A stretch of DNA of 64,000 nucleotides from Staphylococcus sp. Its GTDB lineage: Bacteria; Bacteroidota; Bacteroidia; Bacteroidales; Muribaculaceae. A program made the position numbers and the translations under genes. Below, piece by piece: positions 7,990-15,301 of the stretch (positions within the stretch are counted from its first letter, which is position 1; each line of letters starts with the position of its first letter). The stretch lies in contig JAMPDC010000001.1 of assembly GCA_023665865.1 (NCBI GenBank), positions 1,782,223 to 1,846,222 on the forward strand. The letters are read 5' to 3'. The notes beneath the pieces were generated by a model, which was not told the DNA's origin, did not search any database, and worked only from the letters and a program-made list of their open reading frames with translations.

Positions 7990-8970
7990 ATGGCAGAAAT
8001 CAAATGTGTAGGCATCCTGACCTCCGGAGGTGACGCCCCGGGCATGAATGCCGCTATCCGTGCCGTGACACGTTCGGCCATCTATGGCGGTCTCCGTGTC
8101 AAAGGCATCTATCGAGGGTATAAAGGATTGATTACCGATGAAATCCAGGAGTTCAAGACGCAGAATGTATCAAACATCATCCAGGCAGGCGGTACGATTC
8201 TGAAGACTGCACGTTGCAAGGAGTTTACCACTCCCGAGGGACGTCAGCTCGCGTTCGACAACCTTAAGCGTCATGAGATCGACGCGCTTGTAGTCATCGG
8301 CGGTGACGGCTCGCTCACCGGTGCCCGCATCTTCGCAAATGAATACAATTTCCCGATCATCGGTCTGCCCGGTACGATCGACAACGACCTCTATGGCACA
8401 GACTCGACCATCGGCTACGATACGGCACTCAACACCATCATGGAGTGTGTCGACAAAATCCGCGACACCGCCACCAGCCATGAGCGTCTCTTCTTCATTG
8501 AAGTCATGGGCCGCGATGCAGGCTTCCTTGCTCTCAACGGTGCGATAGCATCGGGCGCTGAGGCTGCGATCATCCCTGAGATTTCGACCGAGGTCGACCA
8601 GTTGGCCGAGCTTATCGAAAACGGCTTCCGTAAGAGCAAAAACTCGTCGATCGTGCTTGTGGCCGAAAGCCCTGTCACCGGTGGTGCCATGGGGCTCGCA
8701 CAGCGCGTGAAGGATGAATATCCCGGCTATGATGTGCGCGTCTCGATTCTCGGACATCTCCAGCGCGGCGGTTCGCCTACGGCCCATGACCGTATCCTCG
8801 CTTCGCGCATGGGTGCGGCAGCTATTGACGCTCTCCTCGAGGAGCAGCGCAATGTGATGATCGGCATCCGCAACGACGAGATTGTCTACGTGCCCTTCTC
8901 CAAGGCTATCAAAAATGACAAGCCGATCAACAGAGAGCTCCTGGAGACTCTGCGTCGCCTGTCAATCTAA
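7990..8970 (+). CDS. pfkA: ATP-dependent 6-phosphofructokinase
   Basis: 326 aa, the usual length of bacterial PfkA. It phosphorylates fructose 6-phosphate to the 1,6-bisphosphate, the committed step of glycolysis, in the cytosol. Visible motifs are the N-terminal [16 protein letters not shown], the ATP-site GGDGS (104-108) with Gly after Asp as in ATP-dependent rather than PPi-dependent enzymes, and GLPGTIDND (125-133) with the catalytic-type D131. A substrate loop ([12 protein letters not shown]) and [14 protein letters not shown] follow. It has its own promoter region and a leader of about 170 nt. The ABC ATPase gene starts 64 bp after its stop. Confidence 0.97.
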   Translation: MAEIKCVGILTSGGDAPGMNAAIRAVTRSAIYGGLRVKGIYRGYKGLITDEIQEFKTQNVSNIIQAGGTILKTARCKEFTTPEGRQLAFDNLKRHEIDALVVIGGDGSLTGARIFANEYNFPIIGLPGTIDNDLYGTDSTIGYDTALNTIMECVDKIRDTATSHERLFFIEVMGRDAGFLALNGAIASGAEAAIIPEISTEVDQLAELIENGFRKSKNSSIVLVAESPVTGGAMGLAQRVKDEYPGYDVRVSILGHLQRGGSPTAHDRILASRMGAAAIDALLEEQRNVMIGIRNDEIVYVPFSKAIKNDKPINRELLETLRRLSI

Positions 8971-9034
8971 AAAAACACCGGGCATAGCCCGACCCATTCA
9001 CAATATCACTCAACCACACAGTCAGCATCCGCCA

Positions 9035-9685
9035 ATGATAGAGGTAACAGACATCCATAAGAGTTTCGACAAACTCCAGGTAATAAAAGGGGTCTCTCTG
9101 ACCATATCAGACGGCGAGATGCTCACGATTGTGGGGCCGAGCGGGGCAGGGAAGACCACACTGCTGCAAATCATCGGGAGCCTTGAGCGCCCCGACAGCG
9201 GCAGCGTGAAGTTTGACGGTGAGGATATCACCAAGATGAAAGACTCCAAGCTTGCGCGCTTCCGCAACCGCAACATGGGCTTCGTCTTCCAGTTCCACCG
9301 TCTGCTTCCTGAGTTCACGCTTGAGGAAAACGTGGCTCTACCGGCACTCATCGCCGGCAAGAAGCGCTCCGAGGCCTTCAGCCGTGCAGGGCGATTGCTG
9401 ACAGAGCTTGGTCTTGGTGCGCGTTTCGACCATCGTCCGGCACAGTTGTCGGGAGGAGAGCGGCAGCGTGCGGCAGTGGCGCGTGCGCTTATCAATGATC
9501 CGAAAGTGATTCTTGCCGACGAGCCTACCGGCAGTCTCGACAGCCGCAACAGAGCCGAGCTCTACAAGCTGTTTTTCGATCTGCGGGTGGCGACAGGCAA
9601 GACTTTTATCATCGTGACCCACGACGATACGCTCGCTCTGAATTCCGACCGTGTCATCCGTATGCAGGACGGACTTATATTGTAA
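9035..9685 (+). CDS. LolD/MacB-type ABC transporter ATP-binding protein
   Basis: 216 aa from the ATG at 9035; earlier in-frame starts fall inside pfkA and do not encode ABC sequence. Motifs are Walker A GPSGAGKT (34-41), Q-loop VFQFHRLLPEFT (84-95), signature LSGGERQR (138-145) and Walker B VILADEPTGSLD (158-169), with H-loop VTHDD near the end. The short length and the FHRLLPEFTLEENV sequence are characteristic of the LolD branch, which drives LolCE release of lipoproteins from the inner membrane. In Bacteroidetes the permease is usually encoded elsewhere, and none is seen here. Confidence 0.88.
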   Translation: MIEVTDIHKSFDKLQVIKGVSLTISDGEMLTIVGPSGAGKTTLLQIIGSLERPDSGSVKFDGEDITKMKDSKLARFRNRNMGFVFQFHRLLPEFTLEENVALPALIAGKKRSEAFSRAGRLLTELGLGARFDHRPAQLSGGERQRAAVARALINDPKVILADEPTGSLDSRNRAELYKLFFDLRVATGKTFIIVTHDDTLALNSDRVIRMQDGLIL

Positions 9686-9704
9686 CAACACTCATCTCAT
9701 CACT

Positions 9705-10418
9705 ATGCGCCTCACGATCCCACGCACGATTCATCATGTTTCCACCCTCCTCTTCCTCCGCTTCGTTATGCTGATAGCGATACCGTTGGCGCTGGGCTCA
9801 TGCTCGGATGATGATGGCGTCGACGGCCCGGTCGACATGGCTCTGTGGGATATCGTGACCTATACCGGCCCGGCTGTAGGTGGAGGAAGCGTGTTTGAGT
9901 TCCGGCAGGTTGACGACAGCCCGCTCGTCACTCTCACGTCCACCCGCGTCATGCCCTCTGAGCTTGAGGCCGGAGCGAGAGTGATGATCTGCTATATCCC
10001 TGAAAATGGTAAGGCCTATACCTCCGGCCCGATTGACCTGCGGAGCGTGGCACGCGTCAACAGCGCAGATGCCGAGTTGGAGTGGAAGAGTGACTATGAT
10101 GTCTGGAACCGCGACAAGGTGTATGTCTACAGTGCCTGGCGCAGTGGAAACTATATCAATTTCCATCTGCGTCTGACCTATTCGACCGAGCCGCGCATCT
10201 TTTCGCTTGTCCTCGATCCGTCGACGGCCGACAGTGATGTGCCTGAATTCTATCTCGTCCATATCATGGCTCAGGAGACCGACAATCACGACCGTGCATA
10301 TTTCGCATCGTTTGACATAGAGTCGGTTTGGTCACGCCGGGAGGTGAAAGGAGTGAGAATCCATGTCGCAGACACCAACCTCGCTAAAGATATTTTTACA
10401 TTCAGCAAGGCGAATTAA
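9705..10418 (+). CDS. NigD-like lipoprotein
   Basis: 237 aa from the ATG at 9705. A hydrophobic signal ends in a lipobox (LALGSC) followed by Ser-Asp-Asp-Asp, which in Bacteroidetes lipoproteins is compatible with surface export. The remainder is predicted beta: an N-terminal OB-like part (TLTSTRVMPSELEAGARVMI, YIPENGKAYTSGPIDL) and a C-terminal beta-sandwich (LRLTYSTEPRIFSLVLDP, YLVHIMAQETDNHDRAYFAS). This matches NigD-like proteins, a widespread Bacteroidales family named after a bacteriocin-locus gene, with no established biochemical function. It follows the ABC gene by 19 bp and could be co-transcribed, but no functional link is evident. Confidence 0.8.
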   Translation: MRLTIPRTIHHVSTLLFLRFVMLIAIPLALGSCSDDDGVDGPVDMALWDIVTYTGPAVGGGSVFEFRQVDDSPLVTLTSTRVMPSELEAGARVMICYIPENGKAYTSGPIDLRSVARVNSADAELEWKSDYDVWNRDKVYVYSAWRSGNYINFHLRLTYSTEPRIFSLVLDPSTADSDVPEFYLVHIMAQETDNHDRAYFASFDIESVWSRREVKGVRIHVADTNLAKDIFTFSKAN

Positions 10419-10536
10419 CAGAAAATAGCAGTTAAACCTTTATCCTATGGTAGATTATGAATATTACACAACTTTTTACCAAGTGTGCCAATGGTTAAAG
10501 TTTTATTAAAATCGTCGCCATGCAAATATTTATCTC

Positions 10537-10544
10537 TAAATTTG
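10537..10544 (+). promoter_or_regulatory. -7 element (TAAATTTG) of the 2-oxoacid oxidoreductase operon
   Basis: A full TAnnTTTG match stands 79 bp before the first gene; no TTTG stands at -33. A small hairpin with 5-bp arms (10568-10572 with 10590-10594) followed by seven Ts lies in the leader and could act as a weak attenuator. Confidence 0.45.
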
Positions 10545-10622
10545 TGTTGAAAAAGTATATTTTCAACGAGGCTTCCATATCCCTCCCCGGCCTCATTTTT
10601 TTCAACTAACCGCTGATTTTAT

Positions 10623-10853
10623 ATGGCAAAAATCATAGGAGCTGTCGACATCAATCAAGAGCGCTGTAAAGGGTGCGACCTCTGTGTGGTGGCATGTCCT
10701 TGTGACGTTCTCCAGCTCCAGCCCAAGGAAGTGAATGACAGGGGATACCATTTCGTATCTGATGTAAATCCCGGCCAGTGTATCGGCTGTGCCGCATGTG
10801 CCACGGTTTGCCCCGACGGCTGTATCACCGTCTACCGTGTGGTCGACAAATGA
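10623..10853 (+). CDS. 2-oxoacid:ferredoxin oxidoreductase delta subunit (2[4Fe-4S] ferredoxin)
   Basis: 76 aa with two four-cysteine clusters, CKGCDLCVVACPCDV and CIGCAACATVCPDG, the pattern of the small ferredoxin-like subunit of Kor/Vor enzymes. It passes electrons from the TPP-bearing catalytic subunits to ferredoxin in the cytosol. It is the first gene of a four-gene unit with the alpha, beta and gamma subunits, which identifies it as the delta subunit rather than a free ferredoxin. Confidence 0.93.
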   Translation: MAKIIGAVDINQERCKGCDLCVVACPCDVLQLQPKEVNDRGYHFVSDVNPGQCIGCAACATVCPDGCITVYRVVDK

Positions 10854-10932
10854 TGTCAGCTTCCGCCTAACAACACTCATTCATAACTCACTAAAACTAA
10901 AGGCGCGAGCCCGCGCTGACACACACATATAT

Positions 10933-12015
10933 ATGGAAGAAGAAGTCAGACTGATGAAAGGCAATGAGGCCGTGGCCCATGCAGCCATCCGCTATGGAGT
11001 GGACGGCTACTTCGGTTATCCCATCACACCTCAGAGCGAGATCCTCGAGACTCTTGAGGAGCTGATGCCTTGGGAAACGACCGGCATGGTAGTGCTTCAG
11101 GCTGAAAGTGAAATAGCAGCCATCAATATGGTCTATGGTGGCGCTGCCACCGGCAAAGCCTGCATGACTTCCTCATCGAGTCCAGGCATAAGCCTCAAAC
11201 AGGAAGGTATATCATATATAGCCGCCGGCGAACTTCCGGCGCTCATAGTCAACTGTATGCGCGGAGGTCCCGGTCTTGGCACCATCCAGCCCTCGCAGGC
11301 CGACTATTTTCAGGCCACAAAGGGTGGAGGTCACGGTGACTATCATCTGATAGTCCTTGCCCCCGCATCCGTGCAGGAGATGGCCGATTTCGTCGGCCTC
11401 GGCTTTGATCTCGCGTTCAAATACCGCAACCCCGTCATGATGCTTGCCGACGGTATCGTCGGACAGATGATGGAGCGCGTAGTCCTGCCTCCCCAGCGCC
11501 AGCGCCGTACCGATGAGGAGATAGCCGCCCAGTGTCCCTGGGCTGTCACCGGACGTCCGGCCTCGCGCAAACCGAACATCATGACTACTCTCGAGCTTGA
11601 TCCTGTCATGATGGAGCGAAACAATCTCCGCTTGCAGGAGACATATCGGCGCATCACTGAAAATGAGGTGCGTTTCGAGGAGCACTGCACGGAGGATTGC
11701 GACTATCTCATCGTTGCCTTCGGTTCTGTGGCCCGCATCTGTCAGAAAGCCATGGAGGAGGCTCGCGCCGAAGGAATCAAGGTCGGCATCCTGCGCCCGA
11801 TCACACTCTGGCCTTTCCCCTCGGACGAAGTGAAGCGCCTGAGCAAGCAGGTGAAGTCAATCCTCGTGGTCGAGCTCAATGCAGGGCAGATGATCGAGGA
11901 TGTCCGCCTCAGTCTTGAAGACAACGTCCCCGTCCACCACTATGGCCGCATGGGCGGTATAGTCATGGATCCCTCCGACGTGCTCGAATCACTCAAAAAA
12001 CTCACTGAAAAGTAA
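10933..12015 (+). CDS. vorB: 2-oxoacid:ferredoxin oxidoreductase alpha subunit (VorB/KorA-like)
   Basis: 360 aa from the ATG at 10933; upstream in-frame codons overlap the ferredoxin gene's end. The start MKGNEAVAHAAIRYGVDGYF and GYPITPQSEILETLEELMP is the conserved pyrimidine-binding fold I region. QAESEIAAINMVYGGAATGKA and a C-terminal domain II (GSVARICQKAMEEARAEGIKVG, LRPITLWPFP) follow. The enzyme oxidatively decarboxylates a 2-oxoacid to its acyl-CoA and reduces ferredoxin. Close relatives in Bacteroides are annotated as 3-methyl-2-oxobutanoate (VorB) or 2-oxoglutarate (KorA) enzymes, and sequence alone does not settle the substrate. It supports branched-chain acid or reductive TCA metabolism in an anaerobe. 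Confidence 0.9.
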   Translation: MEEEVRLMKGNEAVAHAAIRYGVDGYFGYPITPQSEILETLEELMPWETTGMVVLQAESEIAAINMVYGGAATGKACMTSSSSPGISLKQEGISYIAAGELPALIVNCMRGGPGLGTIQPSQADYFQATKGGGHGDYHLIVLAPASVQEMADFVGLGFDLAFKYRNPVMMLADGIVGQMMERVVLPPQRQRRTDEEIAAQCPWAVTGRPASRKPNIMTTLELDPVMMERNNLRLQETYRRITENEVRFEEHCTEDCDYLIVAFGSVARICQKAMEEARAEGIKVGILRPITLWPFPSDEVKRLSKQVKSILVVELNAGQMIEDVRLSLEDNVPVHHYGRMGGIVMDPSDVLESLKKLTEK

Positions 12016-12020
12016 ACGTC

Positions 12021-12791
12021 ATGACCACTGAAGAAATCAAACAGGCCTGCAATATCGTCGAGACAAAGCCCCGTCTGCTCAACGATGCGACAATGCACTA
12101 TTGTCCGGGCTGCTCACACGGTGTGGCCCACAAACTCGTGGCAGAAGTCATCGAGGAGATGGGGGCCGAGCATATAGCCATCGGTATCGCACCGGTAGGA
12201 TGTGCTGTCATGGCCTATAATTATATCGACATCGACTGGATCGAGGCTGCCCACGGACGTGCTCCCGCGATAGCGACCGCTGTCAAGCGCCTCAATCCCT
12301 CGCGCCTTGTGTTCACCTATCAGGGCGACGGTGATCTCGCTGCCATTGGCACCGCCGAGACCATACATGCGGCAAACCGTGGCGAGAATATCGCTATTAT
12401 TTTTATCAACAATGGCATCTATGGAATGACCGGTGGCCAGATGGCCCCGACCACTCTCGAAGGACAGGTGACTTCGACCACTCCCTATGGCCGCCGTGTG
12501 GATCTCAACGGCTATCCGCTGAGGATCACCGACATCATGGCGATGCTCGACGGCACGTGTTACGTCACCCGCCAGAGTGTCCACACCGCTCCCGCCGTGC
12601 GCAAGGCCAAGAAGGCTATCCGGAAGGCCTTCGAGAACTCCATGCAGGGCAAGGGGACATCGATAGTTGAAATAGTCTCCACTTGCAACTCCGGATGGAA
12701 AATGTCGCCTGAAAAGTCCAACGAATGGATGGTCGAGCACATGTTTGAGAAATATCCTATCGGCGACCTGAAAGATACGACACTCTCTTAA
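12021..12791 (+). CDS. 2-oxoacid:ferredoxin oxidoreductase beta subunit (TPP-binding)
   Basis: 256 aa, starting 5 bp after the alpha subunit stop. MHYCPGCSHGVAHKL gives the conserved Cys-Pro-x-Cys. The TPP/Mg site is YQGDGDLAAIGTAETIHAAN followed by FINNGIYGMTGGQMAPT. This subunit carries the thiamine diphosphate cofactor for decarboxylation and works in complex with the neighbours. The tight spacing shows translational coupling in the operon. The substrate, branched-chain 2-oxoacid or 2-oxoglutarate, is undetermined. Confidence 0.93.
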   Translation: MTTEEIKQACNIVETKPRLLNDATMHYCPGCSHGVAHKLVAEVIEEMGAEHIAIGIAPVGCAVMAYNYIDIDWIEAAHGRAPAIATAVKRLNPSRLVFTYQGDGDLAAIGTAETIHAANRGENIAIIFINNGIYGMTGGQMAPTTLEGQVTSTTPYGRRVDLNGYPLRITDIMAMLDGTCYVTRQSVHTAPAVRKAKKAIRKAFENSMQGKGTSIVEIVSTCNSGWKMSPEKSNEWMVEHMFEKYPIGDLKDTTLS

Positions 12792-12803
12792 AACAGATAG
12801 ATT

Positions 12804-13349
12804 ATGAAAGAAGAAATCATCATAGCAGGCTTCGGCGGACAGGGAGTGCTCTCAATGGGTAAGATTCTTGCCTATGCGGGTCTCATGGACGGCCTTGAGG
12901 TCACATGGATGCCGGCTTACGGGCCTGAGCAGCGTGGAGGCACGGCCAATGTGACCGTTATCCTCTCGGATTCGCCGATCAGTAGCCCTGTGCTCAACAC
13001 TTATGATACAGCCGTCATCCTGAACCAGCAGAGTCTCGACAAATTCGAGTCGGAGGTGAAGCCGGGCGGTACGCTCATATATGATCCCTATAGCATCCAC
13101 CATGCGCCTACACGCACGGATATCAATGTCGTTTCAGTTGAGGCGATGGAGGCTACGTTTGAGCTCCCATCGAGCAAGGCCTACAATATGGTGCTTCTCG
13201 GAGCGCTCCTCAAGGTCCGGAATCTCGTGCCGGTCGAGGCCGTCATGAAAGGTCTCAAGAAGACGTTGCCTGAGCGTCACCACCATCTCCTGCCGATCAA
13301 CAAGGAGGCTATCCTCAAGGGGATGGAACTGGTGAAAAATCAAGAGTAA
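12804..13349 (+). CDS. 2-oxoacid:ferredoxin oxidoreductase gamma subunit
   Basis: 181 aa. The start MKEEIIIAGFGGQGVLSMGK is the family's Gly-rich signature. PAYGPEQRGGTANVTVILSD and SKAYNMVLLGALL are also typical of the CoA-domain gamma subunit. It completes the delta-alpha-beta-gamma complex and lies 12 bp behind the beta subunit. A strong hairpin at 13375 ends the operon. Confidence 0.94.
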   Translation: MKEEIIIAGFGGQGVLSMGKILAYAGLMDGLEVTWMPAYGPEQRGGTANVTVILSDSPISSPVLNTYDTAVILNQQSLDKFESEVKPGGTLIYDPYSIHHAPTRTDINVVSVEAMEATFELPSSKAYNMVLLGALLKVRNLVPVEAVMKGLKKTLPERHHHLLPINKEAILKGMELVKNQE

Positions 13350-13374
13350 AACTTCAGATTGATTATAAAGTCAT

Positions 13375-13416
13375 GATGGTGCGGCTCACACGCGTGTGGA
13401 CCGCACCATCAAGATT
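13375..13416. terminator. Terminator between the oxidoreductase operon and the LytTR gene
   Basis: Arms 13375-13384 and 13401-13410 pair perfectly over 10 bp, with an inner cacac/gtgtg stem, and the plus strand continues into a T-run (13414-13418). Convergent transcription from the regulator (stop at 13435) can use the same hairpin. Confidence 0.85.
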
Positions 13417-13434
13417 TTTGTATGGTGGTGACAT

Positions 13435-14139
13435 TCATTTCCTGCCGTCGTTGAGCAGTGTCAGTGAGTCGCTGTATTGCCGGCCTATGGGGAGAGTTAC
13501 GCCTGAGATAAGTGTGACATCTTTGCGTGTGAAGCTCTTGATCTTGTCGGCCGCGATTATGTATGAGCGGTGGATGCGTATGAAATCCTTCTCCGGGAGC
13601 ATTGAGCCGATGGCTTTGAGAATGACGCGGGAAACGGTGCAGACACCATCTGTGCGGAAGATTTTCGAATAGCCTTCCATCGCTTCGATATAGATGATCT
13701 CGTTGAGGGGAATGGTGATATTATTGTATTCCTGCTTGACAACTATGCTCTTGTTTGCCGGGGTTGCGTGGCGGGTGTAGTCGATGCGGCGGATAGCCTT
13801 GCTGATTGCTGTGGCGAAGCGGTCGTAGGAGAAAGGTTTGTGGAGATAGTCGATGGCATCAAGGTTGAACCCAGCGAGCGCATAGTCGAGATAGGCGGTG
13901 GTGAAGATGAAGCAGGTGTCGCCGCCGAGCTCACCGGCGATTGTGAGGCCGTTTAAGCCCTCCATTTCGATGTCGAGGAGGGCGAGGTCATAGTTTCCCT
14001 GTCTGATGGCTTCGAGGCCGCTACGCGGGTCGGAAAAGGTCGTGAGCTCGATCCCTCCGTGGCGTTGGGAGAACTTGCGTATGACTTCGAGCGCGAGAGG
14101 CTCGTCGTCGATGGCGATACAGCGGATGTTTTGTATCAT
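13435..14139 (-). CDS. LytTR-family response regulator
   Basis: 234 aa. A receiver domain (1-120) has the acidic pair in IAIDDEP (D11, D12) and the phospho-acceptor D56 in LALLDIEMEGLNG. The C-terminal LytTR DNA-binding domain (about 130-232) contains NEIIYIEAMEGYSKIF, ILKAIGSMLPEKDFIRIHRS and a final VTLPIGRQYSDSLT. Its start overlaps the end of the upstream histidine kinase gene by 4 bp (ATGA), so the two are translationally coupled. The pair is divergent from the SusC/SusD genes at 15302, which are plausible targets (inference). Confidence 0.95.
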   Translation of the reverse strand: MIQNIRCIAIDDEPLALEVIRKFSQRHGGIELTTFSDPRSGLEAIRQGNYDLALLDIEMEGLNGLTIAGELGGDTCFIFTTAYLDYALAGFNLDAIDYLHKPFSYDRFATAISKAIRRIDYTRHATPANKSIVVKQEYNNITIPLNEIIYIEAMEGYSKIFRTDGVCTVSRVILKAIGSMLPEKDFIRIHRSYIIAADKIKSFTRKDVTLISGVTLPIGRQYSDSLTLLNDGRK

Positions 14140-15164
14140 GCGAGTTGGATTTTAAGGTCAACGATAAACTCGTCGTCCTTCTCGGTGACATCGAGCGAGT
14201 GTGTGGCCGGGAAGAGACTGTTGAGGCGTGCGCGGCAGTTTGTGAGACCGACGGGAGGAGACTGGCGCACGGCTTCCGCACGTTTCATGATGCGGTTTCT
14301 GGTGTGGAATCCGAGGATGCCCCCGTTGAGAGTGAGACTTATGTCGATGGTGCAGTCGGTGTGTGACGATGTCCCGTATTTGAAGACGTTTTCAAGGAAG
14401 GTGATCATGATCATCGGAGGGATCATAGCCGTGTCGTCGTCGACTTCGTGTGACCATCTGACCGTCGTGTGGTCGTTGAGACGCATGGACTGGAGATCGA
14501 TGTAGTTGGTGATGTATTTGATCTCCTCCTTCAGAGGCACTTTCTCGGTGTCGACGCTCGTGTAGGTGTATTTTACTATGTCGATAAACTTGATGAAGGC
14601 GTCTTCCGCTTTGTCTGAGGTTCCGATGATGAGACTGTAGATCGAATTGAGGGTATTGAAGAGAAAATGAGGGTTGATCTGCGCTTTGTAGACTGCCAGT
14701 TCGGCATTGTTTTTCTGAAATTCAAACTCCCGTTTCAATATGAGCTGGTGATACAGTTCCTGGATGAATGACATGGATAGCGCATAACCTATGACGAGCG
14801 AGCTTGTGAGCCATACGATGTTTGTGAGGCTGCGCGTCTGGATGTCGTGATAGAGCTCAGTGAGCGCGTTGGCATTGAATGTGACTTCGGGGATAGGGTA
14901 GAGGGTGAGGAGGTAGGTGCAGATTATGTAGCTGGAAATGACGGCTGTCAGAGCGAGATATTTTTTCTCGATGAAGAGTTTCGGAAGATTGAGGAAACGC
15001 ACGATAAAATATGCCGCATAGAGCCATCCTATCATCAGGTAGGTGAACTCCGGATAGTAGCGCAACCATGAAGTGACCGGCGCGAGCACAAGGATGAGCG
15101 GCATGAAGACCAGGCAGAATATCAGATTGATTACCAGGCCGATTTTTTTCTCTAAGATTTTCAC
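14136..15164 (-). CDS. LytS/YpdA-type sensor histidine kinase
   Basis: 342 aa. Four predicted membrane helices fill residues 8-135. The PF06580-type kinase domain follows with AQINPHFLFNTLNSIYSLI (H166 as phospho-acceptor). An ATPase domain has IPPMIMITFLENVFKYG as the N-box-like region. The start codon is GTG, and it lies almost at the predicted transcription start, so the message may be leaderless. The next in-frame ATG, 20 codons in, would cut the first membrane helix. It partners the overlapping LytTR regulator. The sensed signal is unknown. Confidence 0.93.
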   Translation of the reverse strand: MKILEKKIGLVINLIFCLVFMPLILVLAPVTSWLRYYPEFTYLMIGWLYAAYFIVRFLNLPKLFIEKKYLALTAVISSYIICTYLLTLYPIPEVTFNANALTELYHDIQTRSLTNIVWLTSSLVIGYALSMSFIQELYHQLILKREFEFQKNNAELAVYKAQINPHFLFNTLNSIYSLIIGTSDKAEDAFIKFIDIVKYTYTSVDTEKVPLKEEIKYITNYIDLQSMRLNDHTTVRWSHEVDDDTAMIPPMIMITFLENVFKYGTSSHTDCTIDISLTLNGGILGFHTRNRIMKRAEAVRQSPPVGLTNCRARLNSLFPATHSLDVTEKDDEFIVDLKIQLA

Positions 15165-15168
15165 ATTG

Positions 15169-15200
15169 CAAAGTTACCGTTATACGGTGAACGTTGCAAG
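15169..15200 (-). promoter_or_regulatory. Promoter of the LytS/LytTR pair
   Basis: On the minus strand TAACTTTG (15176-15169) is a full -7 element, and CTTG (15200-15197), 20 bp upstream, is a one-mismatch -33. The GTG start at 15164 is only 4 bp past the -7 element. Confidence 0.6.
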
Positions 15201-15250
15201 ATATGACCATGTTGTTTATTTGCAAATTTCAGCTGTTCGTTTACACATCC

Positions 15251-15281
15251 TTTGACGGTTGATTGCCCGGATGTAATTTTG
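15251..15281 (+). promoter_or_regulatory. Consensus promoter of the first susC gene
   Basis: TTTG (15251-15254), exactly 19 bp, then TAATTTTG (15274-15281). This fixes the start codon at the ATG 15302 with a leader of about 15 nt; an earlier in-frame ATG at 15263 lies inside the promoter. Confidence 0.85.
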
Positions 15282-15301
15282 TGGCCATACATTACAAACA
15301 G

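Noticed and set aside
8882-9034. Upstream extension of the ABC ATPase frame into pfkA
   Set aside because: The extension overlaps pfkA in another frame and does not resemble ABC proteins; the ATG at 9035 begins the conserved sequence.
12114-12740. Minus-strand frame opposite the oxidoreductase beta gene
   Set aside because: Antisense of a strongly conserved gene, without any motif of its own.
15263-15301. Earlier ATG for the first SusC protein
   Set aside because: It lies within the -33/-7 promoter and would spoil the signal peptide.
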